From an uncultured bacterium (GTDB lineage: Bacteria > Acidobacteriota > Thermoanaerobaculia > Multivoradales > J023), in NCBI GenBank assembly GCA_937948815.1, contig CALFAM010000289.1, positions 1 to 35,290 of the forward strand: DNA of 35,290 nucleotides, read 5' to 3'. The notes under the pieces are model-generated. The model had not been told where the DNA came from. It saw nothing but the letters and a program-made list of their open reading frames with translations, and did no database searches. Positions 1 through 8,118 of the stretch are shown in pieces (positions within the stretch are counted from its first letter, which is position 1; every line of letters begins with the position of its first letter). A program made the translations under genes and the position numbers.

Positions 1-92
1 ACGGCTCGCGGCGCCGAGCTCGACCAGGAGGGGGCCAAGCCTGTCTGTTGCGAGCGGCGGGGTGACGAAAGGCTCGCTACGTTCTGGCTGGT

Positions 93-2774
93 TCAGCCTT
101 CAGCCAGTGGATCGAGGGGCCAGGCGTGTTTGGGATAACGACCTGCTAGCTCTTTTCGCACCTGGGGATAGGTGTTGCGCCAAAAGCTGGCGAGGTCGCG
201 GGTGATTTGTTGGGGGCGCATGTTGGGGGCGAGGAGGTGGAGCAGGACTTCGATGCGTCCGTTGGCGATCGTGGGGGTCTCTTGCCAGCCGAAGATTTGC
301 TGAATGCGCACGGCGAGCACCGGGGGCTCGCCTTCGGCGTAGCGGAGCTTGGCCATTTTGCCACTGGGCAGGCGAAGGTGCTCGGGGGCTTCGCGATCGA
401 CGGTCTGGATGATTGGGTGACCGAGGTGGCCGCGCAGGATGTCGAGCACGGGTGCCTTGCGCAGGGCGCGAAACGAGCGTGCGCCCGCGGCGATGCTGGG
501 GAGCAGATCGCGGAGGGTGCCGTCGTCGAGGGCGGGGAGGTCGGCGTCGGGCAGCCAATGGTGCAGGCAGCGTGCGCGGGTGAGGAAGCGCGCGATGTCG
601 GGCCGGTCGAGGGCCAGCGCGCGGTGGAGGTCGGCGGCCGCGGCCGCGCAGAGCACGCGCTCGGCCTCGGTGGGGTCGGGCGGGCACGACACTTCGTCGA
701 GCACGAGATCGCCGTAGCGCAGGCGGCGGAGGCCCGCGACGCGCTCGGATTCGGGGTCGAAGACGACGTCTTCGGTGGATTGCAGGCCGGGGCCGACGTC
801 GTCCAGCCACGGCCGCTCGATTGCCGAGGCCTGGCGCACCCATGCTTCGCTCGCGTTGCTGCCTTGGCCGGCTGCGAGCTCGATGCAGACGAAGAGTTCG
901 TCTTCCCGAACCGACGACATGGGAAGCAGGCGGACGCCACGACCGCCGACCATCACTCCGCGTGGCTGGTGTCGGGTACGCCGCCGTGCGACCCGATCTG
1001 GAAAGGCGGACAGGAGGGCACGGCGACCGCCTTCGTAGAGGCTTTCGCGCCCCGTCTCGTGGTCGAACGCCGCGACAGAGGGCTCGGCACCGAGCACACG
1101 ACGCGCACGTTTCTCCAGGTGGTCGGCCTCGGTGAGCGCGCGCCGCGCACGGCCGCGGTGCAAAGGGCCCACCAGCGTCTCGCCGCGCCCACGGTCGGCA
1201 AACGAACGCAGCGCATCGAGCCGATCGAGCACGTCGCTCTCACTGCTTCCCGCGGCGCGAATCGGCTCTTGGCCACGCCCGCGCTCGGGAAGGGCCACGA
1301 CATCGCGTTCCGTCAACAGCGCTGCCATGCGCGCCGCCAACGCCAAGCAGCCCAGCTCATGCCCTGCGACCAGCAGCCGTGCGAGACGGGGATGGAGACC
1401 GAGGGACGCCATCTGGCGCCCCCGCCGGGTGACGCCGGTCTTGTTGCGTGCGCCGAGCAGGTCGAGAAGGGTCATGGCTCGCGTGAGCGCGGCGTCTTCG
1501 GGGGGCTCGAACCAAGCGAACTGCCGTGGGTCTGCCTCTCCCCACGCGAGCAGCTGAAGAATGGGGCCCGCCAGGTCGGTGCGCTTGATCTCCGCGGTCT
1601 CGTGCTGCCGCAGTCCACGATCTTCGTGCTCACCCCACAGGCGAATGGCCCGGCCCGGCCCCAGCCGGCCGGCGCGGCCGGCACGCTGGTCAGCATTGGC
1701 GCGTGCGATGCGCCGCACCTCCAGGCGATCGAGCCCGCTGGCCGGGTCGTAGCGCAGCACCCGTGCGAGCCCCGAGTCGACCACCGCCGATACGCCATCG
1801 ACCGTAACCGAGGTTTCCGCGACATTGGTGGCCAGCACCACGCGGCGGCGGGGTCCGCGCCGCAGCGCCGCATCCTGCTCGGCTGTCGACAGCGCGCCAA
1901 AGAGTGGCAGGACGGCGAGGTCGTGCTTGGCGGCCAGTGCAGAGAGCCGGTCTTCGGCTTGGCGGATCTCACCCACGCCGGGCAGAAAGACGAGAACGTC
2001 GCCATCCGTGTGGGCGAGCGCGTGCGTGACGCCGGCGGCAACCTGCTCGGCGAGCGACTGCGCCGTACGTGGCGCCAGGTAGTCGATGTCGACGGGATGC
2101 TGGCGGCCGGCGCTCTCGATCACCGGACAGTTACCCAAAAAGGCAGCCACGGGTGCTGCGTCGAGGGTCGCGGACATGACGATCAGAGCCAGGTCTTCGC
2201 GCACCTCGCATTGGACGCGGCGGGCCATGGCGAGCGCCAGATCGCTGTCGAGGCGCCGCTCGTGGAACTCGTCGAAGACGATGGTGCTGATTCCCTCGAG
2301 CAGCGGGTCGCTCTGCAGCATGGCGACCAGCACGCCTTCGGTCACCACGAGAATGCGCGTATCGGCCGAAGATCGGTTTTCGAGGCGAATCCGGTAGCCC
2401 ACCTCGCGCCCGAGCTGCCAGCCGCCTTCTTCGGCGATTCGCCGGGCTGCTGCACGGGCGGCGATTCGTCGTGGCTCGAGCATGACGATGCAGCCGTCCA
2501 TGCCGGCCACGCCGGCGCGAAGCAAGGCCGGAGGCACCCGGGTGGTCTTGCCCGCGCCGGGCGCCGCCTGGATGACCACGGCGCGCTGATCGGTGGCCGC
2601 CTGGGTGATGCGCTCGAGGAGCGAGTCGATGGGGAGGCTGTTCACGGCGAGCGCATCCTGCCACGAGAGGAATGGGCCGTGGGTGATCGGCTGGCGGTCG
2701 TGTTCCTCCCCGCGGCCCGCATCTGCGCCGTTCGTCGAGTTGCGACCGCCATTGGTCGGTTCTCGCGCAGCCAT
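93..2774 (-). CDS. hrpB: ATP-dependent helicase HrpB
   Basis: DEAH-box superfamily 2 helicase of the HrpB family; its physiological substrate is not well defined in most bacteria. Visible in order: Walker A APGAGKTT (about residues 71-78), DEFH box (168-171), SAT motif (201-203), helicase C-terminal domain with motif VI QRAGRAGRLGPG, the helicase-associated region, and the HrpB-specific C-terminus ending YPKHAWPLDPLAEG. At 893 aa it is somewhat longer than usual (about 820). The excess is an N-terminal, Gly/Asn/Asp-rich stretch of about 45 residues. A GTG at 2643-2645 would give a start MNSLPIDSLL, closer to family starts, so the true start could be there. Neither start has a strong Shine-Dalgarno. 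It is divergent from the membrane-protein cluster that begins at 2879. Confidence 0.95.
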   Translation of the reverse strand: MAAREPTNGGRNSTNGADAGRGEEHDRQPITHGPFLSWQDALAVNSLPIDSLLERITQAATDQRAVVIQAAPGAGKTTRVPPALLRAGVAGMDGCIVMLEPRRIAARAAARRIAEEGGWQLGREVGYRIRLENRSSADTRILVVTEGVLVAMLQSDPLLEGISTIVFDEFHERRLDSDLALAMARRVQCEVREDLALIVMSATLDAAPVAAFLGNCPVIESAGRQHPVDIDYLAPRTAQSLAEQVAAGVTHALAHTDGDVLVFLPGVGEIRQAEDRLSALAAKHDLAVLPLFGALSTAEQDAALRRGPRRRVVLATNVAETSVTVDGVSAVVDSGLARVLRYDPASGLDRLEVRRIARANADQRAGRAGRLGPGRAIRLWGEHEDRGLRQHETAEIKRTDLAGPILQLLAWGEADPRQFAWFEPPEDAALTRAMTLLDLLGARNKTGVTRRGRQMASLGLHPRLARLLVAGHELGCLALAARMAALLTERDVVALPERGRGQEPIRAAGSSESDVLDRLDALRSFADRGRGETLVGPLHRGRARRALTEADHLEKRARRVLGAEPSVAAFDHETGRESLYEGGRRALLSAFPDRVARRRTRHQPRGVMVGGRGVRLLPMSSVREDELFVCIELAAGQGSNASEAWVRQASAIERPWLDDVGPGLQSTEDVVFDPESERVAGLRRLRYGDLVLDEVSCPPDPTEAERVLCAAAAADLHRALALDRPDIARFLTRARCLHHWLPDADLPALDDGTLRDLLPSIAAGARSFRALRKAPVLDILRGHLGHPIIQTVDREAPEHLRLPSGKMAKLRYAEGEPPVLAVRIQQIFGWQETPTIANGRIEVLLHLLAPNMRPQQITRDLASFWRNTYPQVRKELAGRYPKHAWPLDPLAEG

Positions 2775-2878
2775 GTTTGCTGCCGAGCCGTAGGCTGAAG
2801 GGAATGGTCGGATACGCTTGGCACCGCCAGCGTGTCACCCAGAGATGGCACGAAGGGACGGCCCGAAAGGAAGACCCA

Positions 2879-3256
2879 ATGAGCGAGCCCATCATCCAGC
2901 GAGAAGCCCAACACGGTTCCGGTTCACAGCCGATCGATCGCGATCGGGTCGCCAAGGGGCTGACGTTCATGATCTACGGCACCCTCTTGTGGCTGTACCT
3001 CCGAGACCAGATTGCTTTGGTCGATCTCACGACCTACTGGCCCGTACCGCTGATCATCTGTGGCCTGGTGACCGGGCTGACCTCGCGGAAGGGTGCCAAG
3101 GGGTGGACCTTGTTCGTCGTCGGATTGTTCTTCCAGCTCTACATCTTGGGCTATGCCGAGTGGCCACTGCTGCTGGTCGGTCTCGGTGTGCTCATGCTCA
3201 TTCGCGGACTGGGCGATAGCGCCCGACTGCGTCGCGAAGGAGAGCGACATGCGTGA
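2879..3256 (+). CDS. LiaI-like small membrane protein (DUF5668 type)
   Basis: A 125-residue protein with about four hydrophobic segments, including GLTFMIYGTLLWLYL, YWPVPLIICGLVTGL, GWTLFVVGLFFQLYI and EWPLLLVGLGVLMLI. Segments with 'WP-x-LLI/LLV-x-G' resemble the LiaI/LiaF transmembrane region (DUF5668). The ATG at 2879 was chosen over an in-frame ATG at 2777 because AAAGGAAG lies just upstream and the extra 34 N-terminal residues look non-coding (Arg/His-rich, no membrane segment). It overlaps the next gene by 8 bp, so the two are probably translationally coupled. With the downstream LiaF-like protein and kinase/regulator pair it probably forms an envelope-stress sensing cluster. The exact biochemical role is unknown. 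Confidence 0.75.
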   Translation: MSEPIIQREAQHGSGSQPIDRDRVAKGLTFMIYGTLLWLYLRDQIALVDLTTYWPVPLIICGLVTGLTSRKGAKGWTLFVVGLFFQLYILGYAEWPLLLVGLGVLMLIRGLGDSARLRREGERHA

Positions 3257-3950
3257 TCCCCGGAAGGGCTCGATCGTGGCGCCGCGGGTGCTGATCGGGC
3301 TGGCATTGATCGTCATGGGGGTGCTGTTCACCCTCGACAACTTCGGCTTCGACGACGTTTGGGATCTCTTCTGGTTCTACGGCTGGCCCGCGCTCTTGAT
3401 CGTGGTCGGCTTGTCGAAGCTGCTGGGGTCCGGCGGTCGAGGGGTTGGACTGATGATCGTCGCGGTGGGCGTCCTGCTCCTCCTCGGCGACGACCGATTG
3501 GGGATCTTGCGCTTCGAATTTTGGGATCTGCTGCCAGTCGCGTTCGTGGTCATCGGCCTCTCCGTGCTCTGGCGAGGGCTCTTCGGGCGGCGAAATGCCG
3601 ACGTGACGCCAGAAGACGCCAAGGTGATCAACAGCGTGGCCGTGATGGGAGGAAGCCGCCGCACCACGGCCACCGACGACTTTCAGGGTGGTGATCTCGT
3701 TGCCGTGATGGGGGGCGTCGAGATCGACCTCAGCCGGGCTTCGATCGGCCCGCAGGCCGCGGTCATCGACGCCTTCGCCATGTGGGGCGGTGTCGAGATC
3801 AAGGTACCCCGAGATTGGCAGGTGACCTCGCAAGGGCTGCCGCTGCTCGGTGCCTTCGAAGACAACACCGAACCCCCTGCCGACCCGCGCGGACGGCTGA
3901 TTCTCAAGGGCTTCGCGATCATGGGCGGCGTCGAGGTCAAGAACGGCTAG
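3249..3950 (+). CDS. LiaF-like membrane protein (DUF5668 plus C-terminal LiaF-type domain)
   Basis: 233 residues. The N-terminal half has four hydrophobic helices in pairs with the 'F-WP-LLIV-GL--L' pattern (FYGWPALLIVVGLSKLL; EFWDLLPVAFVVIGLSVLW), the LiaI/LiaF transmembrane region. The C-terminal about 110 residues (from VINSVAVMGGSRR) repeat 'VMGG' turns (AVMGGSRR, AVMGGVEIDL, AMWGGVEIKV, AIMGGVEVKNG), typical of the beta-solenoid-like LiaF C-terminal domain (DUF2154 type). In Firmicutes LiaF restrains the LiaS kinase; here the neighbour is a LytS-type kinase, so a similar sensing role is inference. The start at 3249 overlaps the previous stop by 8 bp; an in-frame ATG at 3093 would run antisense-like through the upstream gene and is not credible. 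Confidence 0.82.
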   Translation: MRDPRKGSIVAPRVLIGLALIVMGVLFTLDNFGFDDVWDLFWFYGWPALLIVVGLSKLLGSGGRGVGLMIVAVGVLLLLGDDRLGILRFEFWDLLPVAFVVIGLSVLWRGLFGRRNADVTPEDAKVINSVAVMGGSRRTTATDDFQGGDLVAVMGGVEIDLSRASIGPQAAVIDAFAMWGGVEIKVPRDWQVTSQGLPLLGAFEDNTEPPADPRGRLILKGFAIMGGVEVKNG

Positions 3951-3955
3951 TCGCG

Positions 3956-5188
3956 ATGCACCCGATCCTCGCCCGTGGTCAACGTCTGGGGCTGTATCTC
4001 GTCGTCTTCGCCCAGGCTGGGCTGCTGCTCGGCGAGATCTTGGTTCGCACGCTCGGCATTCCGCGTCTGGCCGCGGCAGCCCTGGTCGTGCCGCCGGTGG
4101 TCGCTTACGCGCTCGGCTGCCTGGCCTCTTGGTATCTCTGCCGTCGGTTGCCGCTCGCACGCACCCATCCGGCGCGCCTGCTCATGGTTCACTTGGTGGC
4201 CGGAGTGTTGTCGAGTGGCTTGTTCCAGACCCTGACGCTGATCTGGGCATCAGCCTTCGACACCTTGCTGCCGGCGTTGCAAACCGGCATCGAGCCCTTG
4301 GCCGTGGCCCGCGGCCAAGCTGTCCTCTTTCTGGTCTTCGGATTCTTGCTCTACTCGTTGGTCGCGGCGGTTCACTATCTGTCGATCGCCCTCGAAGGAC
4401 GCCGTCTGGCCGAAGGGCGAGCCTATGAGCTCCAGCTTTCCGCCCGGACTGCCGAGCTGCGCGCGCTCAAGGCCCAAGTGGACCCGCACTTCCTCTTCAA
4501 CAGCCTGAATGCCGTCGCCGCGCTGGCGGTTCCTCAGCCCGAGCGCGCCCGGGACATGTGTCTCGCGCTGGCAGGTTTCCTGCGCAGCAGCTTGCAACTC
4601 GGGTCGATCGAAACCATTGCCCTGGCCGAGGAAGTGGCGCTCGCGGAGCAGTATCTGTCCATCGAGCGAGAACGCTTCGGGGACCGCCTATCGGTCGACA
4701 TTCGCGTGGCGCCAGGTTGTGCGGAAGAGCCGATACCGCCCTTGCTCCTGCAGCCCCTGGTCGAGAACGCCGTCAAGCACGGCATCGCCCATTTGCTCGA
4801 AGGCGGCACCGTGTCGGTCCACGTCCACACCCACAGGAACCGGATCCGCATCGAGGTCGGGAACCCGTGCGATCCCGATCGCCCACAAAGCCGTGGCGGA
4901 GCGCGGCAGTCACAAGGGATCGGTTTGGCCAACGTCGCCAGCCGGTTGACCGCGGTCTACGGAACAGCTGCGACCCTCGAGGTCGATGAGCGAGACACGC
5001 ACTTCACGATCGCAATTGACCTACCGTGCGGAGCCGTGCCGGGAGCGGACGCCCCCGACGCCCGCACGGCTGAGCCAGGACCGCGCTCGCACCAGACCCT
5101 GAGCCGCCGCAGTGTGCGTCTGGCTCCCGAAGTCACGATCGGTGTTGCCCAGACCTGCGTGGCGCCGGCCGGAGCTCTGACACGATGA
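3956..5188 (+). CDS. LytS/YpdA-type sensor histidine kinase
   Basis: 410 residues. About four transmembrane helices occupy residues 10-145 with no obvious extracytoplasmic domain, then a short coiled linker and a His_kinase domain with the phospho-acceptor motif DPHFLFNSLN (His178), followed by an ATPase domain with the N-box LLQPLVENAVKHG and the G-box GIGLANVASRL. It follows the LiaF-like gene by 5 bp and precedes its LytTR regulator by 25 bp, so it is a cognate two-component pair. The C-terminus extends about 50 Pro/Arg/Thr-rich residues past the usual end of the ATPase fold (after HFTIAIDLPCG); this tail is low-complexity and unexplained. The ligand is unknown; the LiaI/LiaF-like neighbours suggest membrane or cell-wall stress. 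Confidence 0.9.
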   Translation: MHPILARGQRLGLYLVVFAQAGLLLGEILVRTLGIPRLAAAALVVPPVVAYALGCLASWYLCRRLPLARTHPARLLMVHLVAGVLSSGLFQTLTLIWASAFDTLLPALQTGIEPLAVARGQAVLFLVFGFLLYSLVAAVHYLSIALEGRRLAEGRAYELQLSARTAELRALKAQVDPHFLFNSLNAVAALAVPQPERARDMCLALAGFLRSSLQLGSIETIALAEEVALAEQYLSIERERFGDRLSVDIRVAPGCAEEPIPPLLLQPLVENAVKHGIAHLLEGGTVSVHVHTHRNRIRIEVGNPCDPDRPQSRGGARQSQGIGLANVASRLTAVYGTAATLEVDERDTHFTIAIDLPCGAVPGADAPDARTAEPGPRSHQTLSRRSVRLAPEVTIGVAQTCVAPAGALTR

Positions 5189-5213
5189 GAAGCACTTCCC
5201 GGAGGCCTCGGCG

Positions 5214-6014
5214 ATGAACGCTGCAGACGCCAATCCACCGCACGCGTCGACCCAAATTCGGCTGCTGATCGTCGATGACGAAGCGCCCGCCCGCGCGCTA
5301 CTTGCCGAGTACCTTGCGAAGGATTCCCGTGTCGAAGTGTTGGCCCAGTGCGCCAACGGAGTCGAAGCGGTCAAGGCGGTGGCTGAGCTCCAGCCCGATT
5401 TGATCTTGCTCGACGTTCAAATGCCCAAGCTCGATGGCTTCGAAGTCCTCGAGCTGCTGCCCGAGCCTCGGCCGTCGGTCGTCTTTGTTACGGCGTTCGA
5501 CGAGCATGCCATCGAAGCCTTTGCCGTCAATGCCGTCGACTACCTGCTCAAACCGGTGACGCCCGAACGCCTATCGGCCGCGATTGATCGTCTGTGGACG
5601 GAGCCCGGAGCGGCTGCCGCGGCAGACGCCGATGTGCGTGAATCCCCGCCGAGCGCTGCCGCGCTGCGTGCGGCAGCGCGGCCTGGCCGCTACCTGGACC
5701 GGATTCTGGTGCGGGAAGGGAGCCGAATCCACGTCATTCCGCTCGAGCGCGTGGACTATTTCGAAGCCCAGAGTGACTATGTTCAGATCGTCGCGGGTGG
5801 GGAGCGGCGCCGCAAGCAACAAACGCTGACCGAGCTCGAGACATTGCTCGATCCGGCCCATTTCGTACGCGTGCACCGCTCCTACATTCTGCACATCGAT
5901 CGCATGGCTCGTATCGAGCTCTATGCCAAGGACAGCCGTGTCGCCATCCTTCGGGATCGAACGCGCGTACCGATCAGCCGTGCTGGATACGCTCGCCTGC
6001 GGCAGCTCCTGTAG
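5214..6014 (+). CDS. LytTR-family response regulator
   Basis: 266 residues. The receiver domain has acidic pair VDDEAPAR (20-27), phospho-acceptor Asp67 in LILLDVQMPKLDG, switch Thr93 in FVTAFD and Lys113 in YLLKPV. A variable Ala-rich linker (about 125-160) leads to a LytTR DNA-binding domain (about 165-266) with FEAQSDYVQI and FVRVHRSYILH. Members bind pairs of short direct repeats; no candidate site was identified here. GGAGG ten bases ahead supports the start. It is the last gene of the plus-strand cluster and converges on the glutaredoxin gene. Confidence 0.93.
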   Translation: MNAADANPPHASTQIRLLIVDDEAPARALLAEYLAKDSRVEVLAQCANGVEAVKAVAELQPDLILLDVQMPKLDGFEVLELLPEPRPSVVFVTAFDEHAIEAFAVNAVDYLLKPVTPERLSAAIDRLWTEPGAAAAADADVRESPPSAAALRAAARPGRYLDRILVREGSRIHVIPLERVDYFEAQSDYVQIVAGGERRRKQQTLTELETLLDPAHFVRVHRSYILHIDRMARIELYAKDSRVAILRDRTRVPISRAGYARLRQLL

Positions 6015-6019
6015 CTCCA

Positions 6020-6049
6020 GAAACGAAGGAGCCTACGGCGTTTCGTTTC
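6020..6049. terminator. bidirectional terminator candidate between convergent genes
   Basis: GAAACGAA (6020-6027) pairs perfectly with TTCGTTTC (6042-6049) around a 14-nt loop. It lies between the response-regulator stop (6014) and the glutaredoxin stop (6071). The sequence is symmetrical enough to act for both strands, but neither side has a long T-run. Confidence 0.5.
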
Positions 6050-6070
6050 CACCAGGCGCAGGCGACGAAA

Positions 6071-6316
6071 CTACACGCCCTTGATCAGCTCCTTGAGCTC
6101 GCTGATCGGGGGGTTGCCATAGAACGCACCGCCGATCTCGAAGGTCGGCACCCGACGCTTGCCATCGTTGTGCGCCATCACGAGCTCGGCCGCATCCGGC
6201 GTCTGCTCGATGTCGATCTCTTCGTAGGCTACGCCGCGCTCGCTGAGGAGGGCCTTGGCGCGGTGGCAATCACCGCACCACGTCGTGCTGTACATCTTGA
6301 TCGTTTTCTGGCTCAT
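6071..6316 (-). CDS. glutaredoxin-family protein, mycoredoxin-like
   Basis: 81 residues with a thioredoxin-fold glutaredoxin pattern: beta-strand IKMYSTTW, active site CGDC (Cys14, Cys17), cis-Pro in RRVPTFEIGG (Pro57) and a C-terminal helix. The MYSTTWCGDCHRAK start and the 'DIE-----A' segment recall actinobacterial mycoredoxin-1, which reduces mixed disulfides of low-molecular-weight thiols. The thiol used in this organism cannot be told from the sequence. The start at 6316 is preceded by GGAGAAAGACC; an in-frame ATG at 6343 lacks a ribosome site. It lies 92 bp downstream of the candidate anti-sigma gene on the same strand, so it is plausibly part of, or controlled by, the sigma-factor module. 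Confidence 0.85.
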   Translation of the reverse strand: MSQKTIKMYSTTWCGDCHRAKALLSERGVAYEEIDIEQTPDAAELVMAHNDGKRRVPTFEIGGAFYGNPPISELKELIKGV

Positions 6317-6408
6317 GGTCTTTCTCCAGACGTATCGGTCCACACCGGCTTGGTGCGCCGGCTGGTCGTGTGTCGAGTTAGGGTGGGTACGGAGCGGAGC
6401 AGGCGGGC

Positions 6409-6645
6409 TCAGTTGCTGTCGTCAGGGCCTTGAATGACCGCGAGAATGCGGCGACGAAGCTTCGCGGGTGCCGGCTGTCGGGGACAGCGCTCTCGGACGA
6501 CGGTCAGCAGCTGAAGACAGTACTGCGTCTCGCGCTGGGTCTCGCTGCAGCACTCGATTCGAGCCCGAAACGACACCTTCGTATCCGAGTCCATCTCGTT
6601 GTCAAGGAAGAGAAAAGCCAGCTCGCGGAGCGACTTGTCCTGCAT
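6409..6645 (-). CDS. small Cys-rich protein, candidate anti-sigma factor
   Basis: 78 residues, mostly helical. It begins MQDKSLRELAFLFLDNEMD, as anti-sigma N-termini often do, and then has Cys residues in RIECCSETQ, QYCLQLL and RERCPR followed by 'APAKLRRRIL'. This layout resembles RsrA-type zinc anti-sigma factors (Cys-pair, helix, Cys, then 'P--LR-RI'), but the classic H-x3-C-x2-C motif is not intact: there is no His and the Cys spacing differs. The start at 6645 has GGAGGATCTCG directly upstream; the longer in-frame ATG at 6771 does not fit. Its position 122 bp downstream of an ECF sigma gene is the strongest argument for function. Whether it binds zinc or sigma is unknown. Confidence 0.6.
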   Translation of the reverse strand: MQDKSLRELAFLFLDNEMDSDTKVSFRARIECCSETQRETQYCLQLLTVVRERCPRQPAPAKLRRRILAVIQGPDDSN

Positions 6646-6767
6646 CGAGATCCTCCACACGTCCTTTGCCCACACGGCGCCTCGCCTCTCACCTGGTCCA
6701 GTTGGCTCAACGTCGCGACGACTTCGGTTATTCCCGAGAGATTCGTCGAACTGCGGCCCTCCCGCAG

Positions 6768-7424
6768 TCACGATGTGGTTTCACGCGACTTGCGTCGCTT
6801 GTCGGTCCTCATCTTGTGGGGCGCATCGTCGCCGCGCAGGTAGCCCTGTTTGCGCGCATAGACGAGCAGGGCCTGCTCGAGCAGGCGCCGGCCTCGGTAA
6901 AGGCGGCTCATGACCGTACCGACCGGGATGTCGATGATCGCGGCCGCTTCCTTGTACGAGAAGCCTTCGAGATCGACCAGCAGGATGACCATCCGGTATT
7001 CCGTCGGCAGCTCGTCCAGCGCACGCTGCACGTCGCCGTCGAGGACCGTGTCCAAGACCTGCTGTTCGGGATTTTTGACACCCTGCAAAACGTCCTCTCG
7101 GAGGGAACTTTCGAAGGCGTCTTCGATATCGGAAAACGCACTCTCGGGAGGACGGTTCTGGCGCTTGCGGTAGCCGTTGATGAACGTGTTCTTCATGATC
7201 TTGAAGAGCCACGCCTTGAGATTGGTCCCCTTCTCGAACTTGTCGAAGTGGCGGTAGGCCTTCAAGTATGTCTCTTGAACCAGATCCTGTCCGTCGTCGG
7301 CATTGCGCGTTAGCCGGTACGCCATGTTGTAGAGGGGGTCCAGGTACGGCAGGGCCGCGGTCTCGAAGTCCCAGCCCAAGGGACCGCCTGGGTCGGATGG
7401 GGTGATGGATTGAGTCGCGTTCAT
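6768..7424 (-). CDS. ECF (group 4) sigma-70 family sigma factor, SigR-like
   Basis: 218 residues. Region 2 (about 22-92) includes [17 protein letters not shown] and [16 protein letters not shown]; region 4 (about 130-185) includes [15 protein letters not shown] and the helix-turn-helix [17 protein letters not shown]. The [12 protein letters not shown] string is typical of SigR/SigH-type ECF factors that respond to thiol oxidation. A strong ribosome site (TAGGAGG, 9 nt ahead) fixes the start at 7424; the longer in-frame reading from 7826 crosses an intergenic region. A Lys/Arg-rich tail (about 195-218) follows region 4. A Cys-rich small protein and a mycoredoxin-like gene follow on the same strand, so the group looks like a redox-stress regulon core. 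The start codon and ribosome site lie in inverted repeats, described separately. Confidence 0.92.
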   Translation of the reverse strand: MNATQSITPSDPGGPLGWDFETAALPYLDPLYNMAYRLTRNADDGQDLVQETYLKAYRHFDKFEKGTNLKAWLFKIMKNTFINGYRKRQNRPPESAFSDIEDAFESSLREDVLQGVKNPEQQVLDTVLDGDVQRALDELPTEYRMVILLVDLEGFSYKEAAAIIDIPVGTVMSRLYRGRRLLEQALLVYARKQGYLRGDDAPHKMRTDKRRKSRETTS

Positions 7425-7492
7425 GATCTGCCTCCTACCGTATCCATTCGCACAGATCATGCCAATGGATTCCCTTTCGATACGTGCGAATG
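7422..7492 (-). promoter_or_regulatory. three overlapping inverted repeats over the sigma-factor start and leader
   Basis: Seen directly on the plus strand: CATGATCTG (7422-7430) with CAGATCATG (7453-7461); CATTCGCAC (7445-7453) with GTGCGAATG (7484-7492); ATCCATT (7442-7448) with AATGGAT (7464-7470). In the sigma mRNA the first pair would put the AUG in a stem with the Shine-Dalgarno in its loop; the other two pairs compete with it. The minus strand also reads GGGAATCC at 7476-7469, like an ECF -35 element. If that is the promoter, the repeats may act as DNA operators rather than RNA structure. Confidence 0.55.
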
Positions 7493-7797
7493 CTGTCAAA
7501 GGATGCGCACGAGCGGCAGGAAGCGCATCTCCCGCCGAGCACGGCAGAGCCTGGTCCGATTGTGCCGCACCCTTAGCGGGACGAGTGGCACGGGCTGGGT
7601 GAGACATCTGGCCTTTTGCGCTGCGTGCCCGCTGTGCCGGAATGGCACACTTTTCGGCCCGACCTGGAGCGTATGGCGTCGGCTTTCCAGCGCCGCATGC
7701 AGCCGTGCGTCGCGTCGACTGCTGCCAGTCGAGACCTCGAATGCGGATTGTGCTACCGTTCGCGCGCCGCAAGAGATCGGCGTAGGTAAGAGGACCA
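7493..7797. other. intergenic region between the divergent sigma-factor gene and the atp operon
   Basis: No credible gene was found on either strand. A TTGACA hexamer on the minus strand (7499-7494) has no matching -10. On the plus strand no convincing -35/-10 pair was found ahead of the atp operon, although transcription must start in this region or just inside atpZ. The sequence around 7500-7770 is composition-neutral with no long repeat. Confidence 0.4.
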
Positions 7798-8118
7798 ATG
7801 TGGTCTTGTTGCTTGAACGGCGTCAATGATGCACAATACGCCCGATCGGAGGAGGTTCGTCTGCCTCACGATCGACAGGACAATAGAGAGTGGGTTCGCT
7901 ATTCGGGCCTCGGGGTCGAGCTAGCAGCAGCCGTCGTCGGTTGTCTTCTCCTCGGCCTCTGGATCGATAGGCACTTCGAAACCTCGCCTTGGGGAACCGT
8001 CGTGTGTATCGTCCTCGGTCTCGTCGGCGGTCTCTACAATCTCATTCGCGGCGCGCTGGGTGCCTTCAAGGGAAGCGCTCAGACAGGAGTCGACTCGGAC
8101 GGTGCAGACGGTGGTTGA
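7798..8118 (+). CDS. atpZ: AtpZ/AtpI-family F-ATPase accessory protein (ATPase gene 1 family)
   Basis: Two transmembrane helices ([19 protein letters not shown] and [19 protein letters not shown]) separated by a short loop with DRHFETSPW, the hallmark of the small 'ATPase gene 1' proteins that head atp operons. The family has been linked to c-ring assembly and Mg/Ca supply. The start is uncertain. ATG 7798 has AAGAGG four bases ahead, but its first 21 residues ([21 protein letters not shown]) are unlike the family. An in-frame CTG at 7861 lies five bases after GGAGGAGG and would give an 85-residue protein beginning [10 protein letters not shown], as relatives do. It overlaps the next reading frame. 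Confidence 0.75.
   Translation: MWSCCLNGVNDAQYARSEEVRLPHDRQDNREWVRYSGLGVELAAAVVGCLLLGLWIDRHFETSPWGTVVCIVLGLVGGLYNLIRGALGAFKGSAQTGVDSDGADGG

Noticed and set aside
207..2798. An 863-codon open frame on the plus strand antisense to hrpB
   Set aside because: It mirrors the helicase gene exactly, has no recognisable domains and a composition typical of the opposite strand of a high-GC gene.
7494..7499. TTGACA on the minus strand as the sigma-gene -35
   Set aside because: No acceptable -10 hexamer lies 16-18 bases away; the nearby GGGAATCC is a better candidate for an ECF promoter.
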